NCBI GenBank assembly: GCA_039621445.1
Contig: CP154957.1
Location: forward strand, 15,616,947 to 15,680,946
DNA: 64,000 nt
Reading direction: 5' to 3'
Origin: Euglena gracilis
Lineage: Eukaryota; Euglenida; Euglenophyceae; Euglenales
Under the pieces are notes generated by a model, which had not been told where the DNA came from, made no database searches, and worked only from the letters and a program-made list of their open reading frames with translations. Below, one piece after another: positions 28,650 to 64,000 of this stretch. Made by a program: the position numbers and the translations under genes. Positions within the stretch are counted from its first letter, which is position 1, and each line of letters starts with the position of its first letter.

Positions 28650-29234
28650 CAGGCTGTTTTTATACCAACCCCAGGGGGGGGTCCGGAGTGCCCCTGAGTG
28701 CCTGCCCAGGCAGGCAAACCCCCCCGGGGGGGGTCGGATTTCGGCCTGTGTCAGGCACTTTCAGGCCATTTTCCTTGAAAATAGGCCTTTTTTGAGCCTT
28801 CCGGCGCCTTCGGCGCCAGAGTGCCTGCTAGGCACCTTTGGCCGAGTGCCCTACCCCCCCCTGGGGGGTCGGATTTGGAGTGCCTTGGAGTGCCTGCCCA
28901 GGAACTCCAAGAGGAAGGCACCCCCCCCCCAGGGTGCTCGTGCTTACCAACCGGGGGGGGGAGGGGGGGTGCTATAGGGTGCCTGCCCCTAACAGGCCCA
29001 TCCCCCCCAGGGGGGGATAGGGGTCCGGGGGGGACCCAGAAAATTTTCATTGAAAATGGCCTTTTCCGGGCCCCCGGCGCCTTCGCGAAGGCGCCGGGGT
29101 CGGAGGGGGGTGCCTGCTAGGGGCAGGCACCCCCCAAAACCCTACCCCCCCCCCGGGGGTCGGATCGGGTGCTATGGGGTGCCTGCCCCTAGCACCCTCC
29201 CCGTGGGGTAGGCACCCGACTAAGCACAAGCCTG
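28650..29234. mobile_element. G/C-rich element of the CAGGCTGTTTTT family
   Basis: Begins CAGGCTGTTTTTATACC and ends CACAAGCCTG, the termini seen in the 60937-61246 element, with several GGCAGGCAC palindromes and CCGGCGCCTTCGGCGCC blocks inside. No matching target duplication is visible, so it may be composite. Confidence 0.55.
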
Positions 29235-29766
29235 GTGTCGGCACTGGGCCATAATACAGCCTGTTGTGGAGGTGGCGATCAGACTAGGGTGTTTGAGTTG
29301 AACAAGAAATCCGGCAGTTTGCATATGTAAAAATCCAGAAAGATTTCTGTGGGATGAGGGAATCCAGCAAAATTGAAATCGCATCAATTCATCACACTGC
29401 GCCAGCCTGGCAGAAGGTAAAAGCACATGATCGCAGACGCAGAGGACTAAACGCAGGTATACCAGACCGGACTGTGGCCTCCCTGGGTATAGGTGGTGGG
29501 AGCTCACACAAAGATATCCCATTCTAACTTTTAATATCGGTGGATTCCCAACAGGTGGTTGATGTTCTGGGGAGAAATAAACCTTTTGCCACGACCTCTG
29601 TGGGCTCGCTGACTGACAGACCACTCCCGCCAGTGCTCCGGAGCGGAGGGCAGCCTGGGCGGCCATAGACCTCAGCCCTACCCAGTTCTCTCAAGTGTAC
29701 CGCCATGTGCGATTCGGCTGGAAATACAAATGCAGTGCCCCCCCCGAAAAACTGATACCATGATTT

Positions 29767-30710
29767 CAGGGGTTTTGTTAAAGACCCCGGGCAGGCTTTT
29801 GCTTAAGGACCCCGGGGAGGGGGGGTACTGACTAGCCAACTGGCTAGACACTGGAAAAAAATGGACTAGCTAGACCCCCCTCTCCCCCCCCGGGGGGGGG
29901 GGGTCCGGGGGTCCCCCCGACTGGAAAAAAAAATTCCTCCAGCGCTGCACGCCGAGGTGGAAATGAGGTTTTTAATAGGTTTTTGGCTGATTTTGTTCCA
30001 AAAATTCCCAAAAATTGCCAAAAACGGGCATTTTGGGCCATTTTGGGGGGTCCGAAAAAAATTTCTGGCACTTCGCGCCGGTCACTGGAAAAAATTTCCA
30101 CTAGCTAGCCCTGCTAGCAGACCCCGGGGGGGGGGTCTGCTAGAAATCCCACTAGCCAAATTTGGACTAGCTGCAGTCCAGCCCCCCCCCCCGGGGGTAC
30201 TGCAATCCCTTACCAGCCTGGCAAAAAGGCTGCTGGCTAGAAATGAGCTGCTGGCTGGACCCCCCCCCCTGGGGATAGGGGGAGAGGGGGGGTCTGGGGC
30301 TGGAGGGGGCTGGGCTGGGCTGGGCTGGGTCGATGAAAAACAAAATTTTCTAAAACATTTTTTTTCCATTTTCGACATTGATGGATGGAGCTAGATCAAG
30401 GCTGGGGGCTGTGATGGAGGAAGCTGTGATGAGGGAAAAAATGAAGGGGTGGGTGAGCTGGGCAGCAGTTGGCTGGCCAGCCTGCGGCGGCTGGCCCGGC
30501 CTTTGGCCGGCTGGCCCGGGTTCTGGTCCGGGTTCTGGCCCGGGGTCTGGCCCGGCTTCTGGGCAGGCTGGACCCAACTTTATTTCACTCGACCCCCTGG
30601 GGGGGGGGGGGCTCCCAGCCTGAAATTGGGCTGCTGGCTGGATTTGAGCTGCTGGCTGGCTGGACATCTCCCTGGGGGATGGGGTACCCTCCGGCTTAAG
30701 AAAACCCCTG
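29767..30710 (+). mobile_element. hAT-like nonautonomous element with a nested second element
   Basis: Starts CAGGGGTTTTGTTAAAG and ends CTTAAGAAAACCCCTG, with flanks CATGATTT and CATGCTTT (7 of 8 identical). Interior positions 29792 to about 30212 are a copy of the CAGGCTTTTGCTTAAGG family (see 52730-53086) lacking its last bases. Its right end is 157 bases below the stop codon of gene A. Confidence 0.75.
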
Positions 30711-30867
30711 CATGCTTTCCAAAACACACATACACAAACAAAAAACGGAACCTGGGTCAAGCAACGCTGCTCAGCTGCATGTCCAGCAAACACATCGGAC
30801 ACCGGAATGGGAAGGGCCCCCACCGGCAGGGGCGGCCAATGGAGGGCGGGGACAGGGGACGGAGCCC

Positions 30868-61481
<30,614 letters not shown>

Positions 61482-62218
61482 GAGGGACGGCTTCTCTTTT
61501 GTTGGCCATCCCTGGAGGGGGGGGGGGGCAGTAAGCTGGCTCTTTGGGTTGCATCAAGATGACCAAAGGGAGGACTGGAAAATGGGGACTTTGACAACAC
61601 AGAGGATCCCCACGCTGGCGACCATCCCTCACAACACCCAACACTAAAATGGTTGTAAATCATACATTTTGAGCATTGGACACGCAAATTAAAGGCCTAC
61701 ATATTGCCCCTGGGAAGACGACGTGCAAAAATTGTCGAGGAAGAAAGAATCCCCCACAGTTACACTTTTGATGGAGGTGAGAAAAGCTACGGTTAAAACT
61801 TGAATAAAACTTGAATGGATTTTTTTTGGATTTGAATGGCATTTTTGCTTCAAAAATCTCTCAAAATCAAAATTTTGAGAAACGTTAGAAGGTGTGAAAA
61901 AAATGGGGTTTGGGGGGTTTTGGGGCAGCATTTTGGGCAGCATTTTCACCAATTTCGGGAAAACAGGGGATTTGGGCCGAAAAAAAACACACAAAAGCCT
62001 GCAATTTTTTTTCCAAAAATTTTGCCCAAATCAGAAAGATTTGGCAAAATTTTGCAAAATTTGCAAGAAATTAGCAAAAAAAGCAATTGCGGCCAAAAAC
62101 TAGGCCAAAATCGTAACCCTGACCGTACACCATCATTAACAAAAAAATTTACTGCCCCTGGAGCTACTACTTGGACCCCACTGGGGAGCCAATATATATG
62201 TGTATATATACATATATA

Positions 62219-62503
62219 TGGCAGCCGGCCTTTACTTGGCCCCCCCGGGGGGGGGGGCAAGTAAAGACTCCAGGGGGTCAAAATAGATTTTTTGTGTTAA
62301 TGATGGAATAGGGTTAGGAGCGCGAGTTAGGCCTAAGGTTAGGCCTAACTTATGGACGGGTGTTAGGTGTACAAGTTAGGCCTAACCCTAAGCCTAAGTC
62401 GCGCACCTAACCCTACTCCATCATTAACGCAAAAAAAGTTCCGACCCCCCCCCGGAGTCTTTACTTGGACCCCCCCGGGGAAGGGGGGGAAGTAAAGACT
62501 CGC

Positions 62504-62512
<9 letters not shown>
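62219..62512. mobile_element. Foldback element 1 in TA-rich DNA
   Basis: Bounded by ATATATGGCAGC and CTGCCATATATA. Its arms are inverted repeats: TTTACTTGG with AAGTAAAGACTCC, then GTTAATGATGGAATAGGG against CCCTACTCCATCATTAAC, with TTAGGCCTAA palindromes at the centre. No coding sequence. Confidence 0.85.
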
Positions 62513-62588
<76 letters not shown>

Positions 62589-62666
62589 TACATATATATG
62601 TATATATACATATATATACATAATATATATAATATATATTTTTATATATACATATATATATGTGTA
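62513..62666. repeat. (TA)n microsatellite
   Basis: About 30 TA units followed by TATATACATA variants, between foldback elements 1 and 2. Confidence 0.97.
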
Positions 62667-62668
62667 TG

Positions 62669-62889
62669 TATGGGGGGGTGGTCCAAGTAGAATCTCCAGG
62701 GGGTCAAAATAGATTTTTTGTGTTAATGGTGGAATAGGGTTAGGTGCGCGAGTTAGGCCTAAGGTTAGGCCTAAGTTATAGACGGGTGAGAGGTATAGAT
62801 TAATCCGAATGCGCGCACCTAACCTCTAACCAGTTTTGACCCCCCCTGGAGATTCTACTTGGACCCCCCCGTAGAAACTTGCTGCCATA
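62669..62889. mobile_element. Foldback element 2
   Basis: Arms GTCCAAGTAGAATCTCC and GGAGATTCTACTTGGAC are exact inverted repeats, with AGGGTTAGGTGCGCGA and TGCGCGCACCTAACC inside. It is related to element 1 by the shared GGGGGTCAAAATAGATTTTT block. Confidence 0.85.
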
Positions 62890-62960
62890 TATAATATATA
62901 ATATATATGTATATATGCATATATGTATATATAACTATTCCTATATATATATATATGTAT

Positions 62961-62994
<34 letters not shown>

Positions 62995-63047
62995 ATGTTT
63001 ATACATATATATACATATATACATATATATACATATATAATATATAT

Positions 63048-63377
63048 ATGGCAGGTGGGAACTTAATAACCCCCCGGGGGTGTACTAAAATACACCCCGC
63101 GAAGGACACCCTTTATTTGAAAGTATAGGGTTAGGTGCGCACATGCTAATTTGAGCTAATTGGCTATGTTGGGTGCGCACATGCTAATTCGCGCTAATTG
63201 GCTATGTTGCGCTAATCAGCTGTGTTGCGCAACATAGCCGATTAGCGCAACGTAGCCAATTAGCGCAAATTAGCGCGTTCGCACCTAACCCTATACCTTC
63301 AATAATGTGGGTGTCCATCGCGGGGTGCATTTTAGTACCCCCCCCCCGGGGGGGTACTAAAATACCCACCTGCCATA
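63048..63377. mobile_element. Foldback element 3
   Basis: Bounded by ATATATGGCAGGTGGG and CCCACCTGCCATATAT. Inner arms are GTACTAAAATACACCCCGCG and CGCGGGGTGCATTTTAGTAC, and the centre is an inverted array of GCGCTAATTGGCTATGTT. Confidence 0.85.
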
Positions 63378-63413
63378 TATATACATATATATGTATATGT
63401 ATATGCATAGGTG

Positions 63414-63499
<86 letters not shown>

Positions 63500-63500
63500 C

Positions 63501-63563
<63 letters not shown>

Positions 63564-63600
63564 CATGTATATGTATATATATATATGTATATATACATAT
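63373..63600. repeat. (TATATG)n microsatellite
   Basis: Over 20 TATATG units separating foldback elements 3 and 4. Confidence 0.97.
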
Positions 63601-63616
63601 ATATGTGTGTATATAT

Positions 63617-64000
63617 ATGGCAGCTCCCAACTATATGGCCCTCCCAGGGGGTCATATAATTGTTATATATAACATATATATATATATATAGCTATATATA
63701 TATATATAGTTATACCGGTGTATATATATGTATATATATAAATATATATATTCCCCCCCTGGGGGGCCATATAGTTGGGAGTAGGGGGCGGGTGTTTGTC
63801 GCGTTAATGATGGAGTAGGGTTAGGTGCGGCGACTTAGGGTTAGGGTTAGGCCTAACTTGTACACCGAACACCCGTCTATAAGTTAGGCCTAACCCTAAC
63901 CCCAAATTGCGCACCTAAACCTACTCCATCATTAACACAAAAAACCTATTCTGACCCCCCCTCCCAACTATATGCCCCCCCTGGGGGGCCATATAGTTGG
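63617..64000. mobile_element. Foldback element 4, cut by the window edge
   Basis: Begins ATATATGGCAGCTCCCAAC; contains the CCAACTATATGGC end sequence several times, and central GATGGAGTAGGGTTAGG against CCTACTCCATC. A TA-rich stretch (63660-63745) interrupts the left arm. Confidence 0.75.

Noticed and set aside
29524-29706. Exon-like minus-strand block VHLRELGRAEVYGRPGCPPL
   Set aside because: There is no family match, borders are unsupported and the block is isolated between repeats.
63825-63910. TTAGGG-like strings at the right edge suggesting a telomere
   Set aside because: GTTAGGG and TTAGGCCTAA occur as short parts of foldback arms in both orientations, not as a tandem telomeric array.

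Overview
The window is nuclear DNA of a eukaryotic microbe, most likely a euglenid. GC-rich, codon-biased exons of about 20-170 bases sit in long, repeat-rich introns. Many of these introns do not have GT-AG (or even GC-AG) ends. Instead they carry paired ends of the euglenid 'nonconventional' type: CAG-like bases at intron positions +4 to +6 pair with CTG-like bases at -8 to -6. The lineage call rests on this intron signature and on no species-specific marker.

Two ABC transporter genes of the ABCC/MRP type lie head to tail on the minus strand. Gene A (61.5 kb down to its stop codon at 30868-30870) supplies the end of NBD1, the NBD1-TMD2 linker, TMD2 and all of NBD2. Fifteen consecutive exons (49668 to 30868) join in one frame into 576 codons plus stop; six of the introns between them are GT-AG and eight are nonconventional. 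The beginning of gene A lies to the right of the window. Gene B starts near 15590 and runs off the left edge, giving the N-terminus, TMD1 and NBD1. Nine of its exons (7431 to 1133) join in one frame through eight introns, none of which obeys the GT-AG rule. The two genes are complementary views of one architecture: TMD1-NBD1-TMD2-NBD2, an integral-membrane exporter with two cytosolic ATPase domains. The NBD1-end region is visibly duplicated (about 39-1430 and 59660-61735).

Between the two genes (15.6-30.8 kb) there is mostly repeat sequence, plus scattered exon-like blocks on the minus strand (about 20.0-26.7 kb) that could belong to an unrecognised membrane-protein gene, and a long minus-strand reading frame at 18.4-19.4 kb.

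Repeats fill the rest: short hAT-like elements with CAGG... termini and 8-bp target duplications (1737-2250, 29767-30710, 52730-53086, 60937-61246), a hairpin repeat (GAGCTCTTA...TAAGAG), a roughly 190-bp degenerate unit, palindromic TTTGCGCAAATGCGC repeats, four foldback elements in TA-rich DNA at the right edge (62.2-64.0 kb), many microsatellites, and a C-homopolymer desert (54.7-55.7 kb). No tRNA, rRNA, CRISPR array or bacterial-type operon was seen.
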